From JAHEEL01 sp942491345 (GTDB taxonomy: Bacteria > Actinomycetota > Acidimicrobiia > Spongiisociales > UBA5794), in contig CALOAN010000053.1 of the NCBI GenBank assembly GCA_942491345.1, positions 1-64,000 of the forward strand: DNA of 64,000 bases. The letters run 5' to 3'. A model generated the notes under the pieces. The model did no database searches and had not been told where the DNA came from. It worked only from the letters and a program-made list of their open reading frames with translations. This document shows positions 39,410 through 48,398 of the stretch, one piece after another (position 1 is the stretch's first letter; every line of letters begins with the position of its first letter). The translations under genes were made by a program, and so were the position numbers.

Positions 39410-39898
39410 CCCGGCGGCGGAGAGCGCGGGCTCGAGCCACCATTCACGACGGAAGACGTCGTGTCCGTCGATGTGGTCGACAAGTACCTCTCCCGGGACG
39501 AAGCCTGCCGCCTCGTGGAATTCCTCGTGGGATGTGTTGCCGAGCGCCACACTCGACGACAAAGGGCCAACCCACCCCATCGATCGAAGCATCTCCACAA
39601 GCGGTGCGCCGTCCGGATTCTGCGACGGATGTACGGGAACCACAACAGTCGTCAATGCCGTGTGGTCCTGGGCGTCATCGACCAAGGCTACAAGCTCGAT
39701 GCGGCCACCGGCATGCGTGCCGACCAGCAAGCGCTGCGACAGCAGGTGTTCCGACAAGACGGACTTGCGGAAACGCTGCCTGATCTCTGTGGCAACCACC
39801 CCGTCCGGGACCATTTCTCCGATCGCCTCGGAACATGCCCAGAACGCGACTTCTTCTATCGCTTCAAGATCCTCATACCGAGCAAGCCGCACGTCCAT
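39407..39898 (-). CDS. GNAT-family acetyltransferase-like protein
   Basis: Protein of 163 residues. MDVRLARYEDLEAIEEVAFW is a GNAT opening strand and helix, and ALTTVVVPVHPSQNPDGAPLVEML resembles the acetyl-CoA-binding segment; SHEEFHEAAGFVPGEVL is the usual ending (A-A-G-F). The pyrophosphate loop R/Q-x-x-G-x-G/A is poorly conserved, so activity is uncertain. ATG 39898 is favoured over 39910 because TATGTT lies seven bases before it, which fits a leaderless start. Confidence 0.7.
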   Translation of the reverse strand: MDVRLARYEDLEAIEEVAFWACSEAIGEMVPDGVVATEIRQRFRKSVLSEHLLSQRLLVGTHAGGRIELVALVDDAQDHTALTTVVVPVHPSQNPDGAPLVEMLRSMGWVGPLSSSVALGNTSHEEFHEAAGFVPGEVLVDHIDGHDVFRREWWLEPALSAAG

Positions 39899-39944
39899 AG
39901 GTCCGAACATACACCACAGGCGGCCGGGCCGTGGAACGTGGCTC

Positions 39945-40571
39945 CTAGAGCAGGCGTGGGTTCAACGTGTACGTGCCGGTGAACGAGGAGGATGCCAGAA
40001 CGTGGCCTGCCATGGCATCTCGCGCATCCTGACCCCGAAAACCGCGTGGGACATCGAGCCGGTCGGTCCCCAGGGCGAAGAGCGTGAATTCATAGTGGTG
40101 GACGAGGCTGTCGTTCCAAGGGGGGCACGGGCCGTCGTAGCCGAAGTAGTCACCACTCATGTCCGGGTCGCCCGCGAACCATGACGTGTAGTCGTTGAGC
40201 CCCTGTCGAACCTCTCCCGGCGTTCCGGCAGCGTTCTTTCCGTGCGGCACCACGCCGTCGGCAAAGGACCCGGCTTCGATCCCTGTCCAGCGCGGCGGCA
40301 GGTCGATCAGGAGCCAGTGGAAGAAGTCGGCCCTCGGCAGATCGGGGGGCACCTCGCGCCCCTCCTGGTTCACATCGTCCGGCCGCGTGGGAACGTCGCG
40401 GTCGTAGACGACGACTGCGAGACTCCTCGTGCCGTCGGGGACTCCCGACCAGGCCAGGTGGGGATTCAGATTCGGCCCGAAGACCATGTGGCTCGCTTCG
40501 TCGGGTAGACCGAATGCGAATTCGCCGGGAATCGGGTCACCGTCGGAGAAGCTGTTGCTCCAGAGTTCCAT
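39945..40571 (-). CDS. YbhB/YbcL family (PEBP) protein
   Basis: Phosphatidylethanolamine-binding-like protein of 208 residues. The family motifs are VVYDRDVPTRPDDVNQEG, FFHWLLIDLP, NDYTSWFAGD and GYDGPCPPWNDSLVHHYEFT, which form the ligand pocket. Bacterial members are of unknown function. There is no signal peptide. ATG 40571 follows GAGGAGG; the frame to 40634 is an upstream extension without a start signal. It is transcribed towards the acetyltransferase with 46 bases between. Confidence 0.9.
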   Translation of the reverse strand: MELWSNSFSDGDPIPGEFAFGLPDEASHMVFGPNLNPHLAWSGVPDGTRSLAVVVYDRDVPTRPDDVNQEGREVPPDLPRADFFHWLLIDLPPRWTGIEAGSFADGVVPHGKNAAGTPGEVRQGLNDYTSWFAGDPDMSGDYFGYDGPCPPWNDSLVHHYEFTLFALGTDRLDVPRGFRGQDARDAMAGHVLASSSFTGTYTLNPRLL

Positions 40572-40700
40572 GAGCACCTCCTCAACGCGACGATAGCGCG
40601 CATTCGGTGCACGGCACCACCGAGAGAGGGGCAAAGGACCCTCCCGGGTGGACCGCGCCGTGCGTAGGATCGTGCAGAGAGAACACGGAGGTCACACGGT

Positions 40701-40880
40701 ATGAGCGTGCACAAAGGCCAGCGAGTGAAGACCCTCACCAAGACGGTCGGGCGAGAGCCGCGTCGGGGGGTGGTCCTGGATGTACACGGTACGACAGTTG
40801 AGGTTCGATGGGACGACGGTCATGTGTCGATCCTCTCAGGTGGCGCTCTGGTCCCCGACAAGAAGCCATCACATACCTGA
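40701..40880 (+). CDS. DUF1918-like small protein
   Basis: Protein of 59 residues. VGREPRRGVVLDVHGTTVEV and RWDDGHVSIL match the DUF1918 pattern (GREPRRGxVLEV and VRWDDGHE), a small SH3-like beta-barrel family common in Actinomycetota with no known activity. ATG 40701 follows CGGAGGT at a spacing of about ten. The stop lies 42 bases before yqgE. Confidence 0.75.
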   Translation: MSVHKGQRVKTLTKTVGREPRRGVVLDVHGTTVEVRWDDGHVSILSGGALVPDKKPSHT

Positions 40881-40922
40881 CCAACGAACACGCCCGCGTC
40901 GGGTATCTGCCAATCTGGCGCC

Positions 40923-41474
40923 ATGAGTGACCTCCGCCCCGGCATGCTTCTGGTGGCATCACCGGCGCTCGTGGACCCGAACTTCTTTCGTGCGGTCGTC
41001 CTGCTGTTCGAGTACGACGAGGACGGCGCGGTTGGCGTCATTCTCGACCGGCCCCTCGAGCTCGAAGTGAAAGACCACGTGCCCGCCTGGAGTGACTACC
41101 TCGCTCCGCCGCATCGGGTTTTCGAAGGCGGACCAGTCCAGCGCGAGACCGCGATCGGTGTTGCCCATCGGCCGAACGTGGCAGCGATCGAGACCTGGCG
41201 CCCCGTGCTCGGTGGCGTCGGCCTCGTCGACGTTTCACTCGAGCCGGCCGACGTGGGCGAGGTACACGAGGCTCGCATCTTCGCCGGGTACTCCGGCTGG
41301 GGCGCCGGCCAACTCGACATGGAGCTTGCCGTTGGATCGTGGTTCCCCGTGGAAGGAACAAAAGACGATGTTTTCGATCCCGTCCCGACAAGCCTGTGGC
41401 GAAGGGTGCTCCGGCGCCAGCACCCCCACATCGCGCGGTACGCCGACTATCCGACGGACCTCAGGAGCAACTGA
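40923..41474 (+). CDS. YqgE/AlgH family protein
   Basis: Protein of 183 residues with the DUF179 core: LRPGMLLVASPALVDPNFFRA, VVLLFEYDEDGAVGVILDRP, FEGGPV and GYSGWGAGQLDMELAVGSWF. These are strongly conserved in the family, whose function is unsettled (putative transcriptional or stress role). ATG 40923 is preceded by CAATCT and six bases, a weak leaderless promoter. Confidence 0.93.
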   Translation: MSDLRPGMLLVASPALVDPNFFRAVVLLFEYDEDGAVGVILDRPLELEVKDHVPAWSDYLAPPHRVFEGGPVQRETAIGVAHRPNVAAIETWRPVLGGVGLVDVSLEPADVGEVHEARIFAGYSGWGAGQLDMELAVGSWFPVEGTKDDVFDPVPTSLWRRVLRRQHPHIARYADYPTDLRSN

Positions 41475-41497
41475 CCGAGAGCGCGGAGCTTTGGCGT

Positions 41498-41503
41498 TAT
41501 CCT
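41498..41503 (+). promoter_or_regulatory. -10 box of a leaderless rnhB promoter
   Basis: TATCCT, then CGCCTC, then GTG 41510. There is no ribosome binding site, so this box also decides the start. Confidence 0.55.
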
Positions 41504-41509
41504 CGCCTC

Positions 41510-42214
41510 GTGAACCCTCGACGTACACGTACCAGGCTCCGCTCCAAAGCGCCCGGCCTCGAAGTTGAGCGCCTCTACTGGGGCGAGGGAGATGATGTCA
41601 TTGCGGGCCTTGATGAGGTCGGGCGCGGCTCATGGGCCGGTCCACTCACCGTTGGTGCCGCCGTGATTCCCCAGAACCGTCGTGTATATCGGATCCGGGA
41701 CTCGAAGATGTTGACCGAATCGCAACGCGAGATGCTCTTCGACCGCATAGCCGACTGGTGCGCCGCGTGGGCCGTCGGACACGCCTCGCCGACCGAGTGC
41801 GATCAGCTTGGGATGTCTGCTGCGCAACGCCTTGCGGCGCGACGCGCCCTCGATGGTCTCGGCGTGGAGCCCGACCGGATCCTGCTCGATGGGAAGTGGG
41901 ACTTCGTTGGATCCTCGAACGTCCGGACCATCGTGCGCGGTGACGCCACGTCGTTGACGATCGCAGCCGCGTCCATCCTCGCAAAGGTGACGCGTGATCG
42001 CTTGATGCGATCCACTGCGCCGACCTACCCGGCGTACGACTTCGACCGAAACAAGGGCTACCCGGGTCCTCGCCACCGCGCAGCGCTTGCAGCGTCGGGA
42101 CCAACTCCCATCCATCGAACAAGTTGGTCCTTCATGGACGATCTCGTCTGGACGGGGATTCGGCGCACGGCCGTCGGTGGCCAAGGCCAGCTCTTCGCGG
42201 AGGCGGTCGCGTGA
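41510..42214 (+). CDS. rnhB: Ribonuclease HII
   Basis: RNase HII of 234 residues that cuts RNA in RNA/DNA hybrids. The acidic active site is visible in AGLDEVGRGSWAGPL (Asp and Glu) and IRDSKMLTESQRE, with RILLDGKWDFV and AAASILAKVTRDRLM later. A short basic N-terminal extension (NPRRTRTRLRSK) precedes the domain. GTG 41510 is chosen because TATCCT lies six bases upstream. The stop overlaps the mscS start (GTGA). Confidence 0.93.
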   Translation: MNPRRTRTRLRSKAPGLEVERLYWGEGDDVIAGLDEVGRGSWAGPLTVGAAVIPQNRRVYRIRDSKMLTESQREMLFDRIADWCAAWAVGHASPTECDQLGMSAAQRLAARRALDGLGVEPDRILLDGKWDFVGSSNVRTIVRGDATSLTIAAASILAKVTRDRLMRSTAPTYPAYDFDRNKGYPGPRHRAALAASGPTPIHRTSWSFMDDLVWTGIRRTAVGGQGQLFAEAVA

Positions 42215-43074
42215 GCATCTGGAGCCAAGTGCCGTCCGCTGATGATGTCCGGGATCTGGTTGACGCCGAGAGCCTGACCGCGTGGGACTTCGTCCTGGCG
42301 CTCGCGGTTGTGCTTTTGTCGATCGTGCTCGCCCGCCTGCTTCGGCGCTTCCTCCGCACGGTGCTCCGCAGAATCCCCGACTTGTCGAAAGAAGGTGCGT
42401 TGCTGATCGCGCGCAGCGCCGGTTGGATCGTCATCCTGATCGGTGTCGTCTATGGCCTCATCATTCTCAACGTCGACATGGGGCCGGCGCTGATGGTGAT
42501 TCTGATTCTCGCGATCGTCATCTTCTTCGCCGGTCAAACCATCATGCAGAACTTCGCGGCGGGGCTGGTACTGCAAGGCAGCCCCATGTTTGCTGTTGGC
42601 GATCAGATCGTCACGGCGTCCGGGACGGGGATTGTCAGAGAGGTCACCGGCAGGACGGTTCGCATCGAGACGATGGACGGTGAAAGCGTGTTCATACCGA
42701 ACAAGGAGCTGATCAACGAGCCAATCACCAACCTCACCGAACTCGGCGCACGCCGCACGACGTTCGAGGTCGGTGTGCGATACGGGACAGATGTGGACCT
42801 CGCCGGACGGGTTCTCGAGGAGGCAGCCGCGTCGTGCGACACGACGTACCCGGATCCGGCGCCCGAGGCGCTCATCACCGAGATGGGTGACCACTCGATC
42901 GAGTTTCTGCTGCGCTTCTGGCACGATCCCGGCATCCTCGAGGCCGAGCGAGCGAAGGATGCCGTCGGTCGCGCGATCACCCGTGCGTTTGCCCACCACG
43001 GCCTCGTGATCGCGTTCCCACAGCGCACGCTGTGGTGGGGCGATGGCGCCAAGCCGGGTGATTCCGACGGGTAG
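42211..43074 (+). CDS. mscS: MscS-family mechanosensitive channel
   Basis: Small-conductance mechanosensitive channel homologue of 287 residues. Three TM helices (VLALAVVLLSIVLARLL, IVILIGVVYGLIILNV, VILILAIVIFFAGQTIMQNFA) precede the MscS beta domain (VGDQIVTASGTGIVREVTGR and FIPNKELINEPITNLT) and an alpha/beta end. GTG 42211 overlaps the rnhB stop, with GGAGG just upstream, so the pair is an operon. It opens under membrane tension to release solutes. Confidence 0.92.
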   Translation: MSIWSQVPSADDVRDLVDAESLTAWDFVLALAVVLLSIVLARLLRRFLRTVLRRIPDLSKEGALLIARSAGWIVILIGVVYGLIILNVDMGPALMVILILAIVIFFAGQTIMQNFAAGLVLQGSPMFAVGDQIVTASGTGIVREVTGRTVRIETMDGESVFIPNKELINEPITNLTELGARRTTFEVGVRYGTDVDLAGRVLEEAAASCDTTYPDPAPEALITEMGDHSIEFLLRFWHDPGILEAERAKDAVGRAITRAFAHHGLVIAFPQRTLWWGDGAKPGDSDG

Positions 43075-43077
43075 GCT
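43072..43077 (+). promoter_or_regulatory. -10 box of a leaderless promoter, over the mscS stop
   Basis: TAGGCT, whose TAG is the mscS stop codon, then six bases and ATG 43084. Confidence 0.55.
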
Positions 43078-43083
43078 GCTGGG

Positions 43084-44268
43084 ATGAGTTCCAGCATTCG
43101 CCCCGGGGGCGTGACCCCGAACGACTTCCTCCAGACCGACAGCCTTCTGACCGACGAGGAGCGCCTCATCCGCGACACCGTGCGTGAGTTTGTTCGTGAC
43201 AAGGTTCTCCCAGATGTCGCAGAATGGTTTGAGGCCGGCACGTTCCCGAGAGAGCTCGGGAAGGAAATGGGTTCCCTCGGACTCTTCGGCATGCACCTGG
43301 AGGGATATGGGTGTGCGGGTACGAACGCCGTCAGCTACGGGCTGGCCTGCACTGAGTTGGAGGCCGGAGACTCGGGCGTGCGGAGCTTCGTGTCGGTCCA
43401 AGGCTCGTTGGCGATGTATCCAATCTGGGCATTTGGCTCGGAGGACCAGAAGCAGCGGTGGCTCCCTCCGATGGCGGCCGGTGACGTCATCGGTTGTTTC
43501 GGGCTCACCGAAGCAGACGCAGGGTCGGACCCCGGCTCGATGAAGACACGGGCCCGCCGTGACGGCTCCGACTGGATCATCGACGGCACCAAGATGTGGA
43601 TCACCAACGGAGGCATCGCCGACGTTGCCGTCGTATGGGCCAACACCGACGAGGGCATTCGCGGATTCATCGTGCCGACCGACACCCGCGGCTTCTCCAC
43701 GACTGACATCCATCAGAAGCTCTCGCTACGCGCCTCGGTCACGTCAGAGTTGATCCTCGACGGCGTCCGACTTCCTGCCGACTCTGTGCTTCCAGACGTC
43801 AACGGGCTGAAAGGACCGCTGTCGTGCCTCAACGAGGCGAGATTCGGCATCCTGTTCGGCGCAACGGGGGCAGCTCGTGCCAGCTACGAGGCAGCGCTTG
43901 CCTATGCGAAGGACCGTGTTCAGTTCTCGAAGTCGATCGCGTCGTATCAGCTCACGCAGCGCAAACTCGTCGAAATGATGGTGAAGGTCAACCAGGCGAT
44001 GCTGCTCTCGATTCACCTGGGGCGCAAACACGACGACGGGACACTCACGTCAGAGCAGGTCAGCTTTGGGAAGATGCAGAACGTGCGAACGGCGCTCGAG
44101 GTTGCCCGAGAAGCGCGCAGCGTGCTCGGTGCGAACGGCATCACGCTCGAGTACCCGGTGATTCGTCACATGAACAACCTCGAGTCCGTCTACACGTATG
44201 AAGGCACGAACGAGGTGCACACGTTGGTGCTGGGCCAAGCGATTACGGGAATCGCAGCGTTCGACTGA
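43084..44268 (+). CDS. Glutaryl-CoA dehydrogenase-like acyl-CoA dehydrogenase
   Basis: Flavoprotein of 394 residues. FVSVQGSLAMYPIWAFGSED and FGLTEADAGSDPGSM match the glutaryl-CoA dehydrogenase subgroup; the flavin motif WITNGGIADVAVVWAN and the catalytic glutamate in YEGTNEVHTLVLGQAITG are present. It would oxidise and decarboxylate glutaryl-CoA to crotonyl-CoA in lysine or tryptophan breakdown. The glutarate specificity is inferred from overall similarity. It has its own promoter and is convergent with a second dehydrogenase. Confidence 0.88.
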   Translation: MSSSIRPGGVTPNDFLQTDSLLTDEERLIRDTVREFVRDKVLPDVAEWFEAGTFPRELGKEMGSLGLFGMHLEGYGCAGTNAVSYGLACTELEAGDSGVRSFVSVQGSLAMYPIWAFGSEDQKQRWLPPMAAGDVIGCFGLTEADAGSDPGSMKTRARRDGSDWIIDGTKMWITNGGIADVAVVWANTDEGIRGFIVPTDTRGFSTTDIHQKLSLRASVTSELILDGVRLPADSVLPDVNGLKGPLSCLNEARFGILFGATGAARASYEAALAYAKDRVQFSKSIASYQLTQRKLVEMMVKVNQAMLLSIHLGRKHDDGTLTSEQVSFGKMQNVRTALEVAREARSVLGANGITLEYPVIRHMNNLESVYTYEGTNEVHTLVLGQAITGIAAFD

Positions 44269-44278
44269 TTGGGAACTC

Positions 44279-44301
44279 CCGGCTTCGAACGTGTGAGCCG
44301 G
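44279..44301. terminator. Short hairpin between convergent dehydrogenase genes
   Basis: CCGGCT (44279-44284) pairs with AGCCGG (44296-44301) around an 11-base loop, halfway between two stops that face each other. It may serve both strands. Confidence 0.4.
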
Positions 44302-44306
44302 TAGAT

Positions 44307-45452
44307 CTAGAGCCCCAGACCGCGTCCGATGATCTCTTTCATGATCTCGGTTGTGCCGCCGTAGATCGTCTGGAGACGGGCGTCGAGGTACGCCTGCGCG
44401 ATCGGATATTCCATCATGTATCCGTAGCCGCCATGCATCTGCACGCCGGCGTCGACGACACGCAGCAGCATCTCAGTCGTCCACCACTTGGCTTCTGCGG
44501 CTTGCTCGATGGTGAGACGGCCGGCGACATGCTCATCGATGAGGCGGTCGACGAACACCCTGCCGATATCAACCTCAGTCTTGAGTTCGGCAAGGACGAA
44601 CCGGTTGTGCTGAAACCGGCCGATGGGCCGCCCGAATGCCGTTCGCTCCTGTGCATACGCGATGGTGATGGACAACGCCGCCTCCGCGGCGGCCACCGCA
44701 CCGACGGCGATGCTGAGGCGTTCCTGCGGGAGGTTGGCGACGAGTTGCATGAATCCCGTCCCCTCAGGCCCGAGCCGGTTTTCGACCGGAACACGAACAT
44801 CGGTGAAGAAGAGCTCCGCGGTGTCCTGGGCGTGCAATCCCATCTTGTCGAGATTGCGCCCGCGCTCGAATCCGTCCATCCCGTCTTCGATCACGAGGAG
44901 GGTCAGGCCGCCGTGCGGATCCGCACTTGTCCGAGCGACGATGATCACGAGGTCGGCATTGATGCCGTTGGTCACAAACGTCTTGGACCCGTTCACGATG
45001 TACCCGTCTCCGTCACGCACCGCAGATGTCGCAATCGAAGCCAGGTCAGATCCAGTGCCAGGTTCAGTCATCGCGATCGCTGTCATGAGGTCACCCGCGG
45101 CAAGCCCCGGATACCAACGACTGCGTTGCTCGTCGGTGCAGTACGAGAGGAAGTACGGGATGCAGATGTCGTTGTGAAGCATGATGCACAGTCCCGAAGC
45201 GGAGGCGCCGGAGGCCGTCACCACCTCATCGATGATGGCGTTGTATCGGAAGTCGCCGACACCGCCGCCGCCGTACTGTTCCGGGATCGCCATGCCCAGG
45301 AGACCTTGCTCCCCGGCCGCTCGGAACATCGCCTTGTCGACTTTGCCGTCCTTCGTCCAGCGGACGTGGTTGGGGACGATCTCGGTGGTGACGAAATGCT
45401 CGACGCTCTCGCGGAAGAGCTGATGATCGGGGTCGAAGATCGTGCGTTTCAT
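44307..45452 (-). CDS. Long-chain-type acyl-CoA dehydrogenase
   Basis: Flavoprotein of 381 residues. MTEPGTGSDLASIATSAVRD and FVTNGINADLVIIVART are the flavin-site motifs. At the usual catalytic position the sequence is IYGGTTEIMKEIIGR, lacking Glu, but the alternative base is present in LPQERLSIA, as in long-chain and isovaleryl-CoA dehydrogenases. A role in fatty-acid or branched-chain breakdown is likely. ATG 45452 has GGGAG upstream. No ETF genes are near. Confidence 0.9.
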   Translation of the reverse strand: MKRTIFDPDHQLFRESVEHFVTTEIVPNHVRWTKDGKVDKAMFRAAGEQGLLGMAIPEQYGGGGVGDFRYNAIIDEVVTASGASASGLCIMLHNDICIPYFLSYCTDEQRSRWYPGLAAGDLMTAIAMTEPGTGSDLASIATSAVRDGDGYIVNGSKTFVTNGINADLVIIVARTSADPHGGLTLLVIEDGMDGFERGRNLDKMGLHAQDTAELFFTDVRVPVENRLGPEGTGFMQLVANLPQERLSIAVGAVAAAEAALSITIAYAQERTAFGRPIGRFQHNRFVLAELKTEVDIGRVFVDRLIDEHVAGRLTIEQAAEAKWWTTEMLLRVVDAGVQMHGGYGYMMEYPIAQAYLDARLQTIYGGTTEIMKEIIGRGLGL

Positions 45453-45507
45453 CGTTTCTCCCAGGGTGGTGCCAAACCGTACCGTATCGCATCAGGACCC
45501 TGCGAAC

Positions 45508-46089
45508 ATGGGGCGAATGACGCAGCTCATCCTTGCAAGCAGTTCGCCACGACGGCATCTCCTCCTCCGAGCCGCCGGATTTGAATTCGAAGTGGAATCG
45601 CCTGGCGTCGATGAAACCGTGATCGAAGGCGAGGATCCCGATCGAATGGTCGTGCGCTTGGCGCGCGAGAAGGCGCTCGCCTGCGCCGCGGACACCGGGG
45701 CCTTGGCCCTCGGCGCCGATACGACGGTGGTCCTCGACGGACGGATCCTCGGCAAACCCGAAGGGGAGGTGGAGGCGGTCGAGATGCTGCTCTCGATCGG
45801 CGGCCGGACGCACGTAGTGATCACGGGGTGGGCTCTGGCACAGGGTGCACGGATTGTGGAAGACGGATTCGAGACGACACTGGTGGCAATGCGCGCTGTC
45901 GATCCGGCGGAGGCCAAGGCATACGCTGCTTCGGGTGAGCCGCTCGACAAAGCCGGCGCCTATGCGCTGCAGGGTGACGGGGCCCGCTTCGTGAGCAGTA
46001 TCGGCGGATCGAGAAGCAACGTCGTCGGGTTGCCGCTGAAGCCGGTTGTAGGAGCGCTCCGACGTGCCGGCATCGAGCCGGTGGTCTAG
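45508..46089 (+). CDS. maf: Maf-like nucleotide pyrophosphatase
   Basis: Nucleoside triphosphate pyrophosphatase of about 193 residues. LILASSSPRRHLLLRAAGFEF, the metal-binding GADTTVVLDGRILGKP, and GAYALQGDGARFVSSIGGS are the complete Maf pattern. It cleans damaged or rare NTPs from the pool and slows septum formation when over-produced in other bacteria. The start is ATG 45508 (GACCCT six bases upstream) or 45517. Its stop shares CTAG with the stop of the convergent aldehyde dehydrogenase. Confidence 0.92.
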   Translation: MGRMTQLILASSSPRRHLLLRAAGFEFEVESPGVDETVIEGEDPDRMVVRLAREKALACAADTGALALGADTTVVLDGRILGKPEGEVEAVEMLLSIGGRTHVVITGWALAQGARIVEDGFETTLVAMRAVDPAEAKAYAASGEPLDKAGAYALQGDGARFVSSIGGSRSNVVGLPLKPVVGALRRAGIEPVV

Positions 46090-47792
46090 CCCCGCAAAGC
46101 GGCCGCGAGAAGCCCCGGGATTGGTTTCGTCGAACCTGTCACTGCATACTCGGTGAGTCGCTCGCCGATCACAGCAGCGCTTGTGTTGGTGACGAAATGT
46201 GGTGGCAGTGGCTCCGCATGCCACACACCCAGGCGGATCGTGCGTGGGAAAGGTGCGAAGGTGCCGTGGACCACAGTGCGTTCGACTCCGTTGAGCATGA
46301 GGGCGTTGTGGGCGATTCCGTTCCCCGACTGAATGTCGTTGCGGCGGTTGCCGGGGAAGCCGCCCCACGTTGCGCGGGTCATTGCGAATGCGACACCGAC
46401 CCATGAATTCACCGCGACGGTGCCGTACCGCAGATCGTGAAGGGCATCGTTGAAATCCTGGGCGTGCCTCGACATCGTCGCGGGATGGATGATCACGTTT
46501 GCGCCCAGATTGCCTTCCAGCACCTCGTTGGCGAATTCGACGGCGTTACGCAGATAGGAACCGGTGTCGTCTCCGGGGAGCCGCACAACACCGAGCACCG
46601 CCCCGAAGAACTCTGTCGTGAAGCACACGTCGTTGGGATTGCCCGGGTCGAGATCGGTGATGAACGTCACAGGAGCGGAGCCGTCGGTGAGAACCTCGGC
46701 ACCCGGGTGGGCTTCGAGCGCCTCCCGCTGACGGTCGGATGCACCCGGGTAGTAGGCCCACCTTCCATGGAGATCGGCTACGACCGAACGCATTGCGTCG
46801 AGCAGGCCGTCAGCCTGGTCCCAGGATTCGGGCAGGACGAGAATCTGGCAGGCAACGCAGTTGAAGCCGTGATTGTGGAGCTTCTGACTGATGATGTGCT
46901 CGGCTTGGTAGCGCAGGTCGGCCGAGGACCACTCACCGCCGACGACGATTGTCGGCCCGACGCCGCCGAGTTCGCTCGTGACCGGAATGGCGATTACCGG
47001 ATCGTCGGCAGCCTTGCGAGCCGCGGCGTCGGGTTCGGTTCCGTAGACGATGGCATCATGGGTTGCAGCCGCGCCGGTCACGTGGATCCGATCGACAAGG
47101 GTGTGGCGGGTGAGGTAAATGCCTTCGTCCACGCCGCCGTATAGCAGCCGAACGAAGCCACCATCGATCAGGGCGCCGAAGATCACCTCGAAGAACGCGC
47201 CGAGGTAGGCGTTGACCGGGTTGAACTTCAGCGCAACGACGGAGCCGTGAGTGAAGAGCTCGGTGATGACATCGAGCGCCGGGATGGACGCAATGTTGCC
47301 TGCACCAAGCACGACGGCCACTGAACCGTCGGGTTCCTGCACCCGATAGAACGCGGCTGCTCGACGCTCGACATCCCTCTCGGTGAGTCCCGGCTGCATC
47401 CACACGTCCGCCGTGTGGCCGCTGAGGACGAGCCTGTCCTCCGTGTTGGTTGGGAAGACACGAACGGCAACCTGTCCATTCGAAAGTGTTCGGATCGACT
47501 GTGGAGGCACGGGAGATTGACTCCGGTCGATCCTGCGAAGGGTCTCGGCATATGCAGCGGCCGCGCTGGCGACCGCGTACGGCCCACTCGTCCAGTCCTC
47601 GCCGAGAAGGGGGGACCCGGGAGCCAATCGCTTTGCAGCCCTCGCTGCTTCGACCCATGACGCAGCTACTCCGCCAACGCGACGCCGGATGTCATCGAGC
47701 AGGTAGATCTTCGTGGCGACGGGGATGCGAGCCCAGCGAGCGGCGTTCTCGGCGAGCGCTCCAAGTGACCGATCGATGGTTCCCACGTCCAC
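46086..47792 (-). CDS. Aldehyde dehydrogenase family protein, long form
   Basis: NAD(P)-dependent aldehyde dehydrogenase of 568 residues, longer than the usual 480-500 because of an N-terminal helical extension. The general base is in VTSELGGVGPTIVV and the catalytic cysteine in NHGFNCVACQILVLP; VVLGAGNIASIPALDVITEL and EFFGAVLGVVRLPG are family landmarks. Substrate unknown. GTG 47792 is chosen over the frame opening at 48044, because TACCGT lies six bases before it and the longer version overlaps msrB. Confidence 0.85.
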   Translation of the reverse strand: MDVGTIDRSLGALAENAARWARIPVATKIYLLDDIRRRVGGVAASWVEAARAAKRLAPGSPLLGEDWTSGPYAVASAAAAYAETLRRIDRSQSPVPPQSIRTLSNGQVAVRVFPTNTEDRLVLSGHTADVWMQPGLTERDVERRAAAFYRVQEPDGSVAVVLGAGNIASIPALDVITELFTHGSVVALKFNPVNAYLGAFFEVIFGALIDGGFVRLLYGGVDEGIYLTRHTLVDRIHVTGAAATHDAIVYGTEPDAAARKAADDPVIAIPVTSELGGVGPTIVVGGEWSSADLRYQAEHIISQKLHNHGFNCVACQILVLPESWDQADGLLDAMRSVVADLHGRWAYYPGASDRQREALEAHPGAEVLTDGSAPVTFITDLDPGNPNDVCFTTEFFGAVLGVVRLPGDDTGSYLRNAVEFANEVLEGNLGANVIIHPATMSRHAQDFNDALHDLRYGTVAVNSWVGVAFAMTRATWGGFPGNRRNDIQSGNGIAHNALMLNGVERTVVHGTFAPFPRTIRLGVWHAEPLPPHFVTNTSAAVIGERLTEYAVTGSTKPIPGLLAAALRG

Positions 47793-47798
47793 GACAGG

Positions 47799-47804
47799 AC
47801 GGTA
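47799..47804 (-). promoter_or_regulatory. -10 box of a leaderless promoter
   Basis: On the minus strand TACCGT, then CCTGTC, then GTG 47792. It supports the short start of the aldehyde dehydrogenase. Confidence 0.5.
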
Positions 47805-47906
47805 GCGCGCAAACAGCACTCGTCTGCACCGCAGGCCGGTAGGAATGCAGCTCCAGCCATCCTGGGCGGCATCCCACGAATCGTCCCCGCAGCCCGGGGC
47901 GCCGGT

Positions 47907-47912
47907 TACCCT
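47907..47912 (+). promoter_or_regulatory. -10 box of a leaderless msrB promoter
   Basis: TACCCT, seven bases, then ATG 47920. Confidence 0.5.
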
Positions 47913-47919
47913 CCCGGTC

Positions 47920-48315
47920 ATGAGCGAAAACGACAAAGACGAGCTCTTCAAGAAGCTGACGCCGATGCAGTACCACGTTACGCAGGAGGCGGGTACGGAA
48001 CGGGCGTTTACCGGCGAGTATTGGGACACCAAAGCTGACGGCACCTACCGATGTGTGGTGTGCGAGGCGGAGCTCTTCTCGAGCGATACCAAGTACGACT
48101 CGGGGAGCGGTTGGCCCAGTTTCTGGGAGCCAGCGGCAGAAGGTGTCGTCGACACCAAGCCCGATCGCAGCCTGTTGAGCGTTCGCACCGAGGTGATCTG
48201 TTCGAGCTGCGGTGCTCACCTGGGGCATGTGTTCGAAGACGGCCCCAATCCAACGGGTCTGCGGTACTGCATCAACTCAGCCTCGCTCGATCTCCGGCCC
48301 GAAGACGACGCCTGA
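47920..48315 (+). CDS. msrB: Peptide-methionine (R)-S-oxide reductase
   Basis: Repair enzyme of 131 residues that reduces methionine-R-sulfoxide in proteins. Four zinc cysteines (C45, C48, C94, C97) flank the SelR core GSGWPSFWEP and HLGHVFEDGPNPTGLRYCIN; the catalytic cysteine is C117. It is cytosolic, with no signal peptide. ATG 47920 is chosen from the -10 box upstream, rather than the frame opening at 47845. Confidence 0.96.
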   Translation: MSENDKDELFKKLTPMQYHVTQEAGTERAFTGEYWDTKADGTYRCVVCEAELFSSDTKYDSGSGWPSFWEPAAEGVVDTKPDRSLLSVRTEVICSSCGAHLGHVFEDGPNPTGLRYCINSASLDLRPEDDA

Positions 48316-48398
48316 AAGCACGCAGAAGCTCGAAGACCGCTACCGCAGGATTTCGCGAGCTAGGGTGCAGGTGGTTCCGCAATCAAGGAGGGAATCAC

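Noticed and set aside
42058..43713. 551-codon minus-strand frame
   Set aside because: It is antisense to rnhB, mscS and the dehydrogenase; long open frames on the wrong strand are common in GC-rich DNA.
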